From Deltaproteobacteria bacterium YD0425bin51 (GTDB lineage: Bacteria > Desulfobacterota > Desulfobacteria > Desulfobacterales > YD0425bin51): a DNA stretch of 64,000 bases. Each line of letters starts with the position of its first letter. The first letter of the stretch is position 1. The stretch covers positions 83,332 to 147,331 of the forward strand of contig PDZS01000008.1 of the NCBI GenBank assembly GCA_002753225.1. Direction: 5' to 3'. This document shows positions 25,201 to 34,178 of this stretch, piece by piece. A program made the translations under genes and the position numbers. A model generated the notes under the pieces. The model searched no databases, had not been told where the DNA came from, and saw nothing but the letters and a program-made list of their open reading frames with translations.

Positions 25201-27895
25201 TCCATTTGGAAATAGTATAGAAAAGCTTTTCAGTTTCTATTGGTTTTGTTGTATAGTCATCCATTCCTGAGTCTAAGCATTTATTCTTATCTTCTAGAGT
25301 AGTGCTACCAGTCATTGCAATAATTGTTGTATATTCTTTAAGTGTTTGCTTTGATTTCTCCATATTTCTTATTTTTTGAGTAACTTCATATCCATTCATA
25401 TCAGGTAATTGAATATCCAAAAGAATTACATCATAAATAGTATTTTTTAATTTAAAAAGTGTATCTTTTCCATTCTCAGCAACATCTACATTTATACCTG
25501 CACTTTTAAGAAGTTCAGTTGCAATTTGTTGGTTTATACGGTTATCTTCAGTTAAAAGGACTTTAATACCCTTTACTTTATTCATAATAAACTGGGTTTG
25601 CATAATGTAGTCTTCATCTTTATTCGATTTTTGTAAACTTTCTGCATTAAATTCTAATATAAGGTAAAAAGTAGTGCCTATGCCGACTTCACTTTCCGCC
25701 CAAATTTTTCCGTTCATCATTTCCACAAGCTTTTTGCATATGCTAAGTCCAAGTCCTGTTCCGCCATATTTACGAGCAGTTGAATCATCTGCCTGAACAA
25801 AAGGCGCAAACAATTTTGATAATTTGTCATTAGGAATTCCAATCCCTGAATCTTTAACTAAAAATTTTAGTTTAACTTTATTATCAATATTTTCTATAAG
25901 GCTTATTTTAACTATTACATTTCCTTTGTCTGTAAATTTAAAGGCATTGCTGACTAAATTAATAAGTATCTGCCCAATACGAAGTGGGTCGCCCATAAGA
26001 GATTTTGGAACATTTTCTTCAATAGATAAAATCAAATCAATCCCTTTTTCCATAAAATTAGTTAAAAATATATTAGAAAGATTATCTATAATCTCACAAA
26101 TCTCAAAAGGTATTTTTTCTATATTTAATTTCCCAGCCTCAATTTTAGAAAAATCTAAAATATCATTAATTATACCTAAAAGAAGTTTAGATGAAGAATT
26201 AACCTTAGCTATATAATCTTTTTGTTGGGCAGATAATTCTGTTTTTAAAGATAGTGCTGTGAAACCAATTATAGCATTTAGAGGATTTCTTATTTCATGA
26301 CTCATATTTGCAAGAAATTCAGTTTTTACGCGTGCTGATTTTTCTGCTAGTTCCCGTTCTCTTTCAGCTTTTTCCTTTAGTATACGCTCTGAAATATCTA
26401 ATAATGAGCCTTCATAACAGACAAGCTTTTTATTTGAGTTAAATACTGGTCTAGTAGAAATAGAGACCCATATTATACTTTTATCTTTTTTATAGAATTG
26501 CGTTTCAAAATTTTTAACAAAACCTTTTTTAATTATAATTTTTCCAATTTTATCTCTATCTTGTGGATTTACATAAACTTGATTTTTAAGGTCAGTTATA
26601 GAATAAATGAGTTCATCAACTGAATTATAACCTAAAGTTTTTGCAAGAGATTGATTTGCGTTTATAACTTTTCCAGAAGGTTTAGTTTGAAACATTCCTT
26701 CTATAGCGTTTTCAAAAATAGAGCGATATTTTTTTTCTGATTCAATATTTCTATTTGTAATCATAGTGATTCTGCTTACTGCTAATAAAAATTCTTCATC
26801 TGATGATTCAAAGTTAACTTCAGAAGCTTTTCCACAACAGTTCATTACTCCAACTACTTTATCCTTTTCAAAAATGGGAATACAAATTATTGCTTGTGGC
26901 TCTATACTAGAATTATCATTAGATTTAAACAAAATCTCTTTAGAAGTATCAGGTATATATATTACTCTTTTTTCAATTGCGGCTATACCCATGATTCCTT
27001 CCCCAAGTTTGAATTGCTTAAGACAACAAATTTGGCTGTCTTGGAAGTCTGGATAAAAGGCTTTAAGCTCTAATTCATTATCGGGGTTCATAATCCATAT
27101 GGAACATCTATCAATGTTTGAGTGCTTTTTAATGAATTCCAGGGCAAGATTTAAGGTTTTTTTTTGATTATTGGTTTTTGCCATTTCCTCACTAAGATTG
27201 TTTAATTCATGCAGATCATCAATTTTTTTTTTAATAGAATTACGCATAAAACTAAAAAATCTAGCAAGAACTCCTATTTCATCTTTTCTATTTTCATCAA
27301 TTTCTTCATTTAAATTCCCTTTTGCAAATTCTGCTGCTGCTTTTGTTAGTTTTTCTAAAGGACGGCTTAATACGTAACGTCCCACAAATAAAAATATTAT
27401 CCATAAAGCTATTGATTTGATGATGGAGTTAATAAAAAGAAGGTAAAGTCCTAATTTTATTTTATTGAAAACAACATTTGAACTAGAGTAAAAAACAAGT
27501 TTTCCAATCAAAAATTTTTTTTTAAATATATCTTTATGATAAATTAGAAATTCATCATGTAGCAAATCCTCTTCAACTGTTCCAATAGAAGCAAGGTTCA
27601 TTCCTTTTGAATCTTCAACTTTAATTCCAACTAAAATTGGTATTTTTATCATGCCGTTGAGCTCTTTTTGTATTATCTCATTATCACAATTCCAAATAGC
27701 TGCACTTAATGGGGGCTCAAATATAGTGTATAAAACAGCAAAGTCTTCATATATACTCCTTTTTGTATGATTATATTCTATAACAACATTAATAGTAATA
27801 ACTGAAATAGCAATAGCAATATATATAAGAAAAACTGATTTTAGGAGCTTTGTTGTAATGGAGTCTTTAATTGAAATAGATGAATAATTTTGCAT
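25193..27895 (-). CDS. membrane hybrid sensor histidine kinase (TM-HAMP-GAF-PAS-HisKA-HATPase-REC)
   Basis: This 900-residue protein has a TM helix at about 17-38, a periplasmic sensor region, a second TM at about 148-170, HAMP (LSRPLEKLTKAA), a coiled segment and GAF (about 235-385). A PAS (385-500), HisKA with H533 in NMSHEIRNPLN, HATPase_c (NAFKFTDKG, DSGIGIP, GTGLGLS) and a receiver with D827 in LLDIQLPDMNG complete it. It lacks an HPt, so a separate phosphotransfer protein or direct response is needed. It is divergent from the tetR gene, sharing about 140 nt of AT-rich intergenic DNA, and no cognate output gene is adjacent. Confidence 0.95.
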   Translation of the reverse strand: MQNYSSISIKDSITTKLLKSVFLIYIAIAISVITINVVIEYNHTKRSIYEDFAVLYTIFEPPLSAAIWNCDNEIIQKELNGMIKIPILVGIKVEDSKGMNLASIGTVEEDLLHDEFLIYHKDIFKKKFLIGKLVFYSSSNVVFNKIKLGLYLLFINSIIKSIALWIIFLFVGRYVLSRPLEKLTKAAAEFAKGNLNEEIDENRKDEIGVLARFFSFMRNSIKKKIDDLHELNNLSEEMAKTNNQKKTLNLALEFIKKHSNIDRCSIWIMNPDNELELKAFYPDFQDSQICCLKQFKLGEGIMGIAAIEKRVIYIPDTSKEILFKSNDNSSIEPQAIICIPIFEKDKVVGVMNCCGKASEVNFESSDEEFLLAVSRITMITNRNIESEKKYRSIFENAIEGMFQTKPSGKVINANQSLAKTLGYNSVDELIYSITDLKNQVYVNPQDRDKIGKIIIKKGFVKNFETQFYKKDKSIIWVSISTRPVFNSNKKLVCYEGSLLDISERILKEKAERERELAEKSARVKTEFLANMSHEIRNPLNAIIGFTALSLKTELSAQQKDYIAKVNSSSKLLLGIINDILDFSKIEAGKLNIEKIPFEICEIIDNLSNIFLTNFMEKGIDLILSIEENVPKSLMGDPLRIGQILINLVSNAFKFTDKGNVIVKISLIENIDNKVKLKFLVKDSGIGIPNDKLSKLFAPFVQADDSTARKYGGTGLGLSICKKLVEMMNGKIWAESEVGIGTTFYLILEFNAESLQKSNKDEDYIMQTQFIMNKVKGIKVLLTEDNRINQQIATELLKSAGINVDVAENGKDTLFKLKNTIYDVILLDIQLPDMNGYEVTQKIRNMEKSKQTLKEYTTIIAMTGSTTLEDKNKCLDSGMDDYTTKPIETEKLFYTISKWIK

Positions 27896-28004
27896 ATGTT
27901 TATAAAATATTTTATATTGTTAAATTCATTATATATTAACTGAAATAGATATATTTTCAATAAATATTTTTACATGAAATATCCTATTTAATATAGATTA
28001 TCTC

Positions 28005-28033
28005 TTGACATAATAAAAACATCCTAGTAAATG
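28005..28033 (+). promoter_or_regulatory. candidate tetR promoter
   Basis: A perfect TTGACA at 28005-28010 is followed after 17 nt by TAAATG (28028-28033), a weak -10. Predicted transcription starts near 28040, inside the large inverted repeat, so a repressor bound there would block this promoter. Prediction by eye. Confidence 0.45.
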
Positions 28034-28058
28034 AATGAATATTCATTCATTATCTAGG
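28023..28058. promoter_or_regulatory. 36-bp near-perfect inverted repeat, probable TetR-family operator
   Basis: The dyad is centred between 28040 and 28041. The inner arm AATGAATGAAT pairs perfectly with its complement (28030-28051, 22 bp). After two mismatched positions the outer arm CCTAG (28023-28027) pairs with CTAGG (28054-28058). Sixteen of 18 base pairs match. It covers the predicted -10 and transcription start of the TetR gene, the usual location of an autoregulatory operator. Multiple TGAATGAA half-sites resemble the operators of FadR/PsrA-type TetR regulators of fatty-acid oxidation (recalled, not searched). Confidence 0.75.
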
Positions 28059-28067
28059 GATAAAAAA

Positions 28068-28679
28068 TTGAAAGTTACTAAAAGATCAAATAATGATAAA
28101 TATAATCGAATACTTGAGGCAGCAGTTAAAGTATTTTCTACATTAGGTTTTTTTCAATCTACAGTTTCTCAGATTGCAAAAGAAGCAGGTGTGGCTGATG
28201 GAACGATCTATCTTTATTTTAAAAATAAAGAGGATATTTTAGGTAATGTTTTTTCGTATAAAACAAAGCAGGTATTTGACCAATTCAGAGAAGAAGTAAA
28301 TAAGGCAGAACGAGCTAAAGATAAGCTATTAAGTCTTATAAAAAGACATTTGGAAGAATTTGAGCGGGATAAAAATCTTGCTAATTTATATCTAGTTGAA
28401 ACATATCAAAAAGTTAGAACTGCAGAAGATCAAATTAAAGAAATGTCCAAAATGTATCTGGACATCATTTCTGAGATCGTAAAATTAGGTCAAAATGAGG
28501 GAACAATAAGAACAGATCTTGATATTACCCTAGTTAAAAGGTTTATAATAGGAGCAGTTCATGAGGTTATATTTACATGGGTAAGATCAGCTAATGACTA
28601 TAGATTGTCTTTTGTTGCAGAAGAGCTAGTTGAGCTTATTATAAAAGGTATTGGCACTTGTGATAAAAGAAAAAAATAA
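28068..28679 (+). CDS. TetR-family transcriptional regulator, probable fatty-acid-oxidation regulator
   Basis: The N-terminal helix-turn-helix is clear: NRILEAAVKVFSTLGFFQSTVSQIAKEAGVADGTIYLYFKNKEDIL. A helical ligand-binding domain follows. I prefer the TTG at 28068 (203 residues), which has AGGGA 6-7 nt upstream. The ATG at 28035 gives 214 residues but lies inside the operator and upstream of the predicted transcript start. The gene stands directly before the ETF:quinone oxidoreductase and etfBA genes, so it probably represses them and itself in response to an acyl-CoA; the ligand is inferred only from context and family resemblance. Confidence 0.88.
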   Translation: MKVTKRSNNDKYNRILEAAVKVFSTLGFFQSTVSQIAKEAGVADGTIYLYFKNKEDILGNVFSYKTKQVFDQFREEVNKAERAKDKLLSLIKRHLEEFERDKNLANLYLVETYQKVRTAEDQIKEMSKMYLDIISEIVKLGQNEGTIRTDLDITLVKRFIIGAVHEVIFTWVRSANDYRLSFVAEELVELIIKGIGTCDKRKK

Positions 28680-28763
28680 TATTTGTAAGTATAGGCATAT
28701 TATGTTATAGCCGAAAAATTATATTAACCATTAAACCATTTTAAAGGGATAAAGAGGTACCCA

Positions 28764-30839
28764 ATGGAAACAGTCTTAATCTCTCCAGCAAAAGCATTTT
28801 TTTTATTTATTCCAACAATTGTTTTTTCAGTTTTAATTCCTATCATAGGCGCTAGCTTATTTACTTATATAATTGCTAAGCGTCTAGCTCCACTCGTCAA
28901 ATCAAAAAGCGATCCCAGATTTGACAATTTATATGAAAGATTTATTAATCTTTTAAAAATTGGGATTGGTCAGTATCGTCAACCTAGATACATGATGGCA
29001 GGAGTCCTGCATATCATAATATTTGCAGGTTTTATGATACTCTCCATACGCTCCATGTCGCTTGTCATCATTGGTATTTCTGAAAATTTTGTATTTCCGG
29101 GACTATATGGAATAGTAGGAACTACTTATAACCTTTTAAAAGATGTTATAGCGACAGGCGTTTTAGCAGCATGTATAGCTGCTATAATAAGAAGAGGAGT
29201 ATTTAAACCAGAAAGATATAGTGTACCTAAGAAATATGGAAAAGATCATACTGCTGAGGCAGTTTTTGTTCTTTTACTTATTTCAACCTTGATGCTTTCT
29301 GAGATGTCCTTTGAAGCAAGTTTACTTGCCGCTAATGCTCAAAAAGGGATACAATCCCATGAAATTATTATTCCTGGAACTGGCGTATGGTTTCTTAAAA
29401 ACTATTTAAGTGATTGTCCTATTAAATGTCTTCAAAGTATTCATCTTGTAGCTTATTATATTCATGATATAGTCTTTTTCTTCTTCTTATGCTTCTTACC
29501 AATGGGCAAACATTTTCACGTTATTACTTCTCTTCCAAATGTATTTTTTGGAAGAACCAAAAAAGGAACTATTAAACCTGTAAGCTATGATGTTGATGAA
29601 GATAAAATAGATCAGCTTGAATCTTTTGGCGTTAAAAAATTTGAAGATTTTACTTGGAAACAGATATTAGATTTTTATAGCTGCGCTGATTGCGGAAGAT
29701 GTTCTGATAATTGTCCTGCAAATGCTGTAGGCCGTCCGCTTTCTCCAAGATTTATTTCTATAAAAGGCCGTGAGTATGCTTTTTCACATTATCCTCTTCA
29801 AGGGAAATTTCTTAAAAGTGAACCTTTGATAGGAACTGTATATAGCGAAGATGAGATATGGTCATGTACTACATGCGGAGCATGTGAAGAAGAATGTCCT
29901 ATAATGATTGAGTACATAAATAAAATAGTTGATTTGAGAAGAGGAATGGTAGATGACGGACTTGTTCCACAGTCTCTCCAAAAACCATTAAAAGCATTAG
30001 AAAACAGAGGTAACCCTTATGGAAAGGTTGAGAAAAAGAGGGCTGACTGGGCAAAAGAAAAGAACTTTGTAAAAGAATATAAGGTAAAACTTTTAGATCA
30101 GGGAGATACAGCAGATGTCCTTTATTTCGTTGACAGTATTACTTCATATGATGATAAGATTCAATCAATAGGAAGATCTACTGCAAAAGTTCTTACAGCA
30201 TGTGGTATTGATTTTGGAGTGCTTGGTCCTGCTGAGGCTGATAGTGGTAATGAGGTAAGAAGATTTGGCGAAGAAATGCTATTTCAAGATTTAAGAAACA
30301 GAAATACAGAGGCAATACTTGAGGCTAAAGTAAAAAAGATAGTAACTGCTGACCCACACGCTTTAAATGCCTTAAAAAATGATTATAAGGGCCTTCCTCC
30401 TGTAGAACATATAAGTGAAGTTGTTGCAAAAGCTATTTCTGATGGAAAGCTGAAATTAAAAGATGTAGAAGATGAAAATAAAGTTTATACATATCATGAC
30501 CCATGTTATCTTGGCAGGCACAACACCATTTATGATGCGCCAAGAAATGCTATTGATGCAATTCCTAAATTAAAAAGAGTTGAAATGTCTTTAAAGTGTA
30601 AAGATAGATCGTTCTGCTGCGGCGGTGGTGGATTGATGCTATTCTATGAGCCCCATGAAGAAACAAGAATGGGGGTACTTAGGGTAAAAATGGCGAATAA
30701 AGCTGGAGCAAATGTAATTGTGACAGCTTGCCCGTTCTGTATGGTCAATATTGAAGATGCAATTAAAACAAGCGGACTTGAAGGTAAAATGGAAGTGATT
30801 GATTTTGCAGAACTTATTGAACGTCATATTATTAAATAA
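28764..30839 (+). CDS. membrane FeS ETF:(mena)quinone oxidoreductase, HdrD/CCG-domain type
   Basis: This 691-residue protein has about six N-terminal transmembrane helices (to residue ~255) with histidines fit for b haems, then two ferredoxin-type [4Fe-4S] motifs (CADCGRCSDNCPA and CTTCGACEEECPI). Two CCG cysteine-rich domains follow, as in HdrB/GlpC (YHDPCYLGRHN, SFCCGGGGLM, TACPFCMVN). This is the architecture of the DUF224-type ETF:menaquinone oxidoreductase seen beside etfBA in delta-proteobacteria. It would pass electrons from acyl-CoA dehydrogenases via ETF to menaquinone. etfB follows after 24 nt. Ribosome binding site AGAGGT is well placed. Confidence 0.92.
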   Translation: METVLISPAKAFFLFIPTIVFSVLIPIIGASLFTYIIAKRLAPLVKSKSDPRFDNLYERFINLLKIGIGQYRQPRYMMAGVLHIIIFAGFMILSIRSMSLVIIGISENFVFPGLYGIVGTTYNLLKDVIATGVLAACIAAIIRRGVFKPERYSVPKKYGKDHTAEAVFVLLLISTLMLSEMSFEASLLAANAQKGIQSHEIIIPGTGVWFLKNYLSDCPIKCLQSIHLVAYYIHDIVFFFFLCFLPMGKHFHVITSLPNVFFGRTKKGTIKPVSYDVDEDKIDQLESFGVKKFEDFTWKQILDFYSCADCGRCSDNCPANAVGRPLSPRFISIKGREYAFSHYPLQGKFLKSEPLIGTVYSEDEIWSCTTCGACEEECPIMIEYINKIVDLRRGMVDDGLVPQSLQKPLKALENRGNPYGKVEKKRADWAKEKNFVKEYKVKLLDQGDTADVLYFVDSITSYDDKIQSIGRSTAKVLTACGIDFGVLGPAEADSGNEVRRFGEEMLFQDLRNRNTEAILEAKVKKIVTADPHALNALKNDYKGLPPVEHISEVVAKAISDGKLKLKDVEDENKVYTYHDPCYLGRHNTIYDAPRNAIDAIPKLKRVEMSLKCKDRSFCCGGGGLMLFYEPHEETRMGVLRVKMANKAGANVIVTACPFCMVNIEDAIKTSGLEGKMEVIDFAELIERHIIK

Positions 30840-30863
30840 TATCTAAAAGTTGGAGGGTTAAAA

Positions 30864-31655
30864 ATGGAAATTTTGGTTTGCGTTAAGCGAGTTCCCGATA
30901 CTGCAGAAAATGAAATAAAAATAAACAGTGACGGGACAGACATTGAACGAGATGATCTCGTTTATTCAGTCAATGAGTGGGATAATTATGCTGTTGAGGA
31001 AGCTATTCAGATTAGAGACAGAGTTGGTGGTGCTGTTACTGTTGCAACAATTGGAGACAAAGATTCTGAAGAAATTTTACGAAGAGAAATGGCAATGGGA
31101 GCTGACAAAGGGATTCTTATTTCAGATGATGCTTTTGAAGGGTCAGATGGAAAGGGAATTTCAAAAATTTTGGCAGCAGAAGTTAAAAAAGGAAAATACG
31201 ATCTTATCCTGACTGGCGCACAAGCTGATGACGGCGCAGGTCAAATTGGCGGAATGCTAGCAGCTATTTTAGATTTGCCCTATGCATCAATTGTTAATAA
31301 AATTGAGACTGTAGATAGCAAAAAAATAAAAGTAGGTAGAGAAGTTGAGGGCGGAAATCAGGAAATGAATGAGATTGAAATGCCTTGTGTTCTATCAATT
31401 CAAACAGGTATAAATGAGCCTCGCTATGTAGGTATTCGAGGTATCAGGAAAGTAGCATCAATTGAAATTCCTGTACATAAAGCAAAAGACTTAGGCGTTG
31501 ATGCTGCATCAGTTGGAGCGGCAGGTGCAAAAGTTAAACGAGTTGACTATTTCGTGCCTCCAGCAGGGAAAGGCGCAGACATTATTGAAGGAAGCGCTGA
31601 AGAAAAAGCAGATAAATTGATCGAACTCTTAAAGGCTAAAGGAGGGATTAAATAA
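30864..31655 (+). CDS. etfB: electron transfer flavoprotein beta subunit
   Basis: This 263-residue protein starts MEILVCVKRVPDTAE and continues with SVNEWDNYAVEEAI and the ETF-beta signature (VGREVEGGNQEMNEIEMPCVLSIQTG). The AMGADKGILI and GAQADDGAGQIGG segments line the AMP or second-FAD site. It accepts electrons from acyl-CoA dehydrogenases together with EtfA. GGAGGG precedes the ATG. Its TAA stop overlaps the etfA start by one base. Confidence 0.95.
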   Translation: MEILVCVKRVPDTAENEIKINSDGTDIERDDLVYSVNEWDNYAVEEAIQIRDRVGGAVTVATIGDKDSEEILRREMAMGADKGILISDDAFEGSDGKGISKILAAEVKKGKYDLILTGAQADDGAGQIGGMLAAILDLPYASIVNKIETVDSKKIKVGREVEGGNQEMNEIEMPCVLSIQTGINEPRYVGIRGIRKVASIEIPVHKAKDLGVDAASVGAAGAKVKRVDYFVPPAGKGADIIEGSAEEKADKLIELLKAKGGIK

Positions 31656-32629
31656 TGGCTCAACAAATTTTTGCATATATATTACATAAAAATGGTGTTG
31701 CTGATGATTCAGCTTTAGAATTAGTTGCAGCAGCAAAGAAAATAGATGCAGGTGCAAAAGTTACCGCAATTGTTACAGGAACAGGTGCGCCCCTTGATGC
31801 ATTATGTAAAGAAATGGCAGCTTCTTACAGTTCAGTTTGGAAGATAGATAACGCAGCTGTCGCATATCCAAATGCTGAAGTTATAAGAAAGATTCTTGTT
31901 AAATTAATACCTAAAGGAAGCATACTTCTTTGTCCTCATAACACTTTTGGGATGGATCTTGCTCCAGGATTATCTATTAAATTAGATGCAAGCTTTGTAT
32001 CAGATGTAGTTGCCATTGAAGGAATTGATGGCTCTAACTTAAAAGTTATCAGGCAAGAATTCAGCGGGCAAGTAAGCACTCATATCCTTTGTGATATTTC
32101 AAATGGCGCAGTTGTAAATACACGTCCTGGTTCTTTTAAAGCTGATGAAAGCAAATCTGCAGGCGGCGCTGTAACAGATAAATCCTCTGAAGCAGGGGAT
32201 CTTTCTGCAAAAAGACGCTATCTTGAACTTGTTGAAGCTCAAGTTGGCGATGTTGATATTACAAAATCTGATATTCTTGTTTCAGTTGGCCGTGGTATTG
32301 GTGAAAAAGACAATATCCCTGTTGCTGAAGAACTTGCAAAAGCTATGGGTGGTGATGTGTCCTGCTCAAGACCAATTGTTGACGCTAAATGGCTTGACAA
32401 ATCGAGACAAGTTGGTACTTCAGGAAAAACCGTTAAACCCAAAGTTTATATGGCACTTGGCATTAGTGGTTCATTCCAGCATTTAGGTGGTTTAAAAGGC
32501 TCTCCATTTATAGTTGCAGTTAATAAAAATGTAAAAGCTCCTATTTTTCAAGTAGCAAATGTAGGTGTTGTTGAAGATATGATTGAATTTATGCCTGTAC
32601 TTACAGAAAAAATATCTGAATCTAAATAG
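31655..32629 (+). CDS. etfA: electron transfer flavoprotein alpha subunit
   Basis: This 324-residue protein has the N-terminal ETF domain (residues 1-180) and the C-terminal FAD-binding domain with DILVSVGRGIGEKDNIPVAE, CSRPIVDAKW, RQVGTSGKTVKPKVYMA and GISGSFQHLGG (ETF-alpha signature). No extra ferredoxin domain is present, so this is the simple, non-fused form that fits electron transfer to the membrane oxidoreductase encoded upstream. A terminator hairpin follows at 32649. Confidence 0.95.
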   Translation: MAQQIFAYILHKNGVADDSALELVAAAKKIDAGAKVTAIVTGTGAPLDALCKEMAASYSSVWKIDNAAVAYPNAEVIRKILVKLIPKGSILLCPHNTFGMDLAPGLSIKLDASFVSDVVAIEGIDGSNLKVIRQEFSGQVSTHILCDISNGAVVNTRPGSFKADESKSAGGAVTDKSSEAGDLSAKRRYLELVEAQVGDVDITKSDILVSVGRGIGEKDNIPVAEELAKAMGGDVSCSRPIVDAKWLDKSRQVGTSGKTVKPKVYMALGISGSFQHLGGLKGSPFIVAVNKNVKAPIFQVANVGVVEDMIEFMPVLTEKISESK

Positions 32630-32648
32630 CATTTTTATTTAAAATATA

Positions 32649-32692
32649 AAAAGCTGATTTTGATTATTTATTAGTCAAAGTTGGCTTTTTTT
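32649..32692 (+). terminator. Rho-independent terminator after etfA
   Basis: AAGC (32651-32654) and TTTGA pair with TCAAA and GCTT (32684-32687) around an A/T-rich loop, with an internal mismatch region, and the stem is followed by seven T. It lies about 20 nt after the etfA stop and separates the ETF operon from sat. Confidence 0.65.
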
Positions 32693-32697
32693 ATTTA

Positions 32698-32738
32698 TTC
32701 TTGACAAAACTTTTTTTTCTTATTACTCTATTACCTTT
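32698..32738 (+). promoter_or_regulatory. sat promoter, sharing its design with the aprBA promoter
   Basis: TTCTTGACAA (32698-32707) contains a perfect -35 TTGACA (32701-32706). After a 17-nt spacer comes TACTCT (32724-32729), continuing as TACTCTATTACCTTT. The aprBA promoter region has the same 10-mer, the same spacing and TACCTTACTACCTTT. The duplicate structure supports its being functional despite the poor -10. Confidence 0.6.
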
Positions 32739-32756
32739 ATATAAGAGCAATCTGTA

Positions 32757-32774
32757 GGGTTATGTGTATAACCT
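32757..32774. promoter_or_regulatory. palindrome in the sat leader
   Basis: GGTTAT-GTGT-ATAACC (32758-32773) is a perfect 6-bp inverted repeat with a 4-nt centre, extendable by a G:T pair. It lies between the predicted promoter and the sat ribosome binding site, so it may be an operator or an mRNA hairpin. The regulator is unknown; it does not match a canonical Rex site (TTGTGA-N6-TCACAA). Confidence 0.45.
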
Positions 32775-32809
32775 GATAAATTATAACATTAAAAAAGGAG
32801 ATTACAAGA

Positions 32810-34090
32810 ATGTCAAATTTAATACCTCCGCATGGTGGAAAAGGTTTAACCTGTTGCCTTTTACAAGGCGCTGAATTAGAAGCAGAAAAAAAGAAAGCAG
32901 CAACACTTAAAAAACTCGCTGTTTCTCCTCGTGAAAAAGGTGATTTAATAATGATAGGTATTGGCGGATTTAGCCCTCTTACCGGATTCATGACAAAAGC
33001 TGACTGGAAAGGCGTTTGTGAAAATTTCCTTTTATCTGATGGAACATTCTGGCCAATTCCTGTTACTATGTCTGCAACAAAAGCAGATGCAGCCAACATT
33101 AAAGAAGGGGAAGAAATAGCCCTTTATGATCCAGAAAATGACGAAATTATGGCTACAATGAAGGTTACAGAAAAATATGAGATGACAGAAGCCAATAAAA
33201 AATTTGAGTGCGAAAAAGTTTTCATGGGTGAAGGCTCAAAAACTGTTGAAGATTTCTGGAAGATTGCAAAAGATGATCATCCTGGAGTTCAAATGGTTAT
33301 GAATCAAAAAGAAATTAATTTGGCTGGACCTGTAAAAGTTCTTAGCGAAGCTGAATATCCAACAAAATACGCTGGCGTTTATATGAGACCTGCTGAATCC
33401 AGAAAGATTTTTGAAGAAAGAGGCTGGAAAGAAATTGCAGCTTTGCAGCTTAGAAACCCAATGCATCGCTCACATGAATATCTTTGCAAAATAGCAGTTG
33501 AAGTGTGTGATGGCGTATTTATTCATTCATTAGTTGGAAACTTAAAACCTGGCGATATTCCTGCTGAAGTACGCGTTAAATGTATTGATGTATTAGTAAA
33601 GAAATATTTTGTAGAGAAAAATGTAGTACAGGGCGGTTATCCTCTTGATATGCGTTATGCAGGACCAAGAGAAGCTCTTCTTCACGCTACATTCCGTCAG
33701 AACTATGGCTGCTCCAGAATGATCATTGGTCGTGATCACGCTGGCGTTGGTGACTTCTATGGAATGTTTGAAGCCCAAACCATTTTTAACAAAATTCCGC
33801 ATCCTGCAGAACCAGGTAAAGCTCTTCTTTGCAAGCCTCTAATGATTGACTGGACATTCTACTGCTTTAAGTGCGATGGCATGGCATCACATAGAACATG
33901 TCCTCATGGAAAAGCTGACAGAGTTATTCTTTCTGGAACAATGCTTAGAAAGATGTTATCAGAAGGCGGACAGCTCCCAGATCACTTTGGAAGAGATGAA
34001 GTAGTAGAAATTTTACGCCAATACTATGAAGGTTTAACTGAAAAAGTTGAAATTAAATTACATGGTGCTGCAACCGGCGCTCAGAAATAA
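32810..34090 (+). CDS. sat: dissimilatory sulfate adenylyltransferase (ATP sulfurylase)
   Basis: This 426-residue protein has the PUA-like N-terminal domain (residues 1-165) and the catalytic domain with [13 protein letters not shown] (QxRN and HxxH motifs), [20 protein letters not shown] and a cysteine pair region [16 protein letters not shown] typical of sulfate-reducer enzymes. It lacks an APS-kinase domain. It activates sulfate to APS, the first step of dissimilatory sulfate reduction; AprBA, encoded convergently downstream, reduces APS. AAAGGAGA is placed 7 nt before the ATG. The gene has its own promoter and is bounded by terminators on both sides. Confidence 0.98.
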   Translation: MSNLIPPHGGKGLTCCLLQGAELEAEKKKAATLKKLAVSPREKGDLIMIGIGGFSPLTGFMTKADWKGVCENFLLSDGTFWPIPVTMSATKADAANIKEGEEIALYDPENDEIMATMKVTEKYEMTEANKKFECEKVFMGEGSKTVEDFWKIAKDDHPGVQMVMNQKEINLAGPVKVLSEAEYPTKYAGVYMRPAESRKIFEERGWKEIAALQLRNPMHRSHEYLCKIAVEVCDGVFIHSLVGNLKPGDIPAEVRVKCIDVLVKKYFVEKNVVQGGYPLDMRYAGPREALLHATFRQNYGCSRMIIGRDHAGVGDFYGMFEAQTIFNKIPHPAEPGKALLCKPLMIDWTFYCFKCDGMASHRTCPHGKADRVILSGTMLRKMLSEGGQLPDHFGRDEVVEILRQYYEGLTEKVEIKLHGAATGAQK

Positions 34091-34115
34091 GAAATTATAA
34101 TTAGAAAAAAATAGA

Positions 34116-34153
34116 AGAGGGAGACTTAATTTTTAAGTCTCCCTCTCTTTTTT
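34116..34153. terminator. strong terminator between convergent sat and qmoC, probably bidirectional
   Basis: A perfect 12-bp stem (GAGGGAGACTTA, 34117-34128, pairing with 34134-34145; 13 bp with the flanking A:T) and a 5-nt loop are followed by T6 on the plus strand. On the minus strand the stem is followed by CTATTTTTTT, so it can also end the qmoABC transcript. Confidence 0.9.
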
Positions 34154-34178
34154 ATTTTAAGAAAAATAATTTTTTGCT

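Noticed and set aside
25824..26216. 130-codon plus-strand frame opposite the HAMP-GAF-PAS kinase
   Set aside because: The minus-strand kinase domain is unambiguous here, and the plus frame is Ile/Ser/Leu-rich low-complexity sequence with no start signal.
28023..28058. Palindrome considered as a transposon end or CRISPR repeat
   Set aside because: It is a single copy, with no transposase, target duplication or spaced repeats nearby; its place over a promoter fits an operator.
32738..32745. TATATAAG as the sat -10 box
   Set aside because: It lies 31 nt after the only good -35 and has no -35 of its own; TACTCT at 17-nt spacing is mirrored at aprBA.
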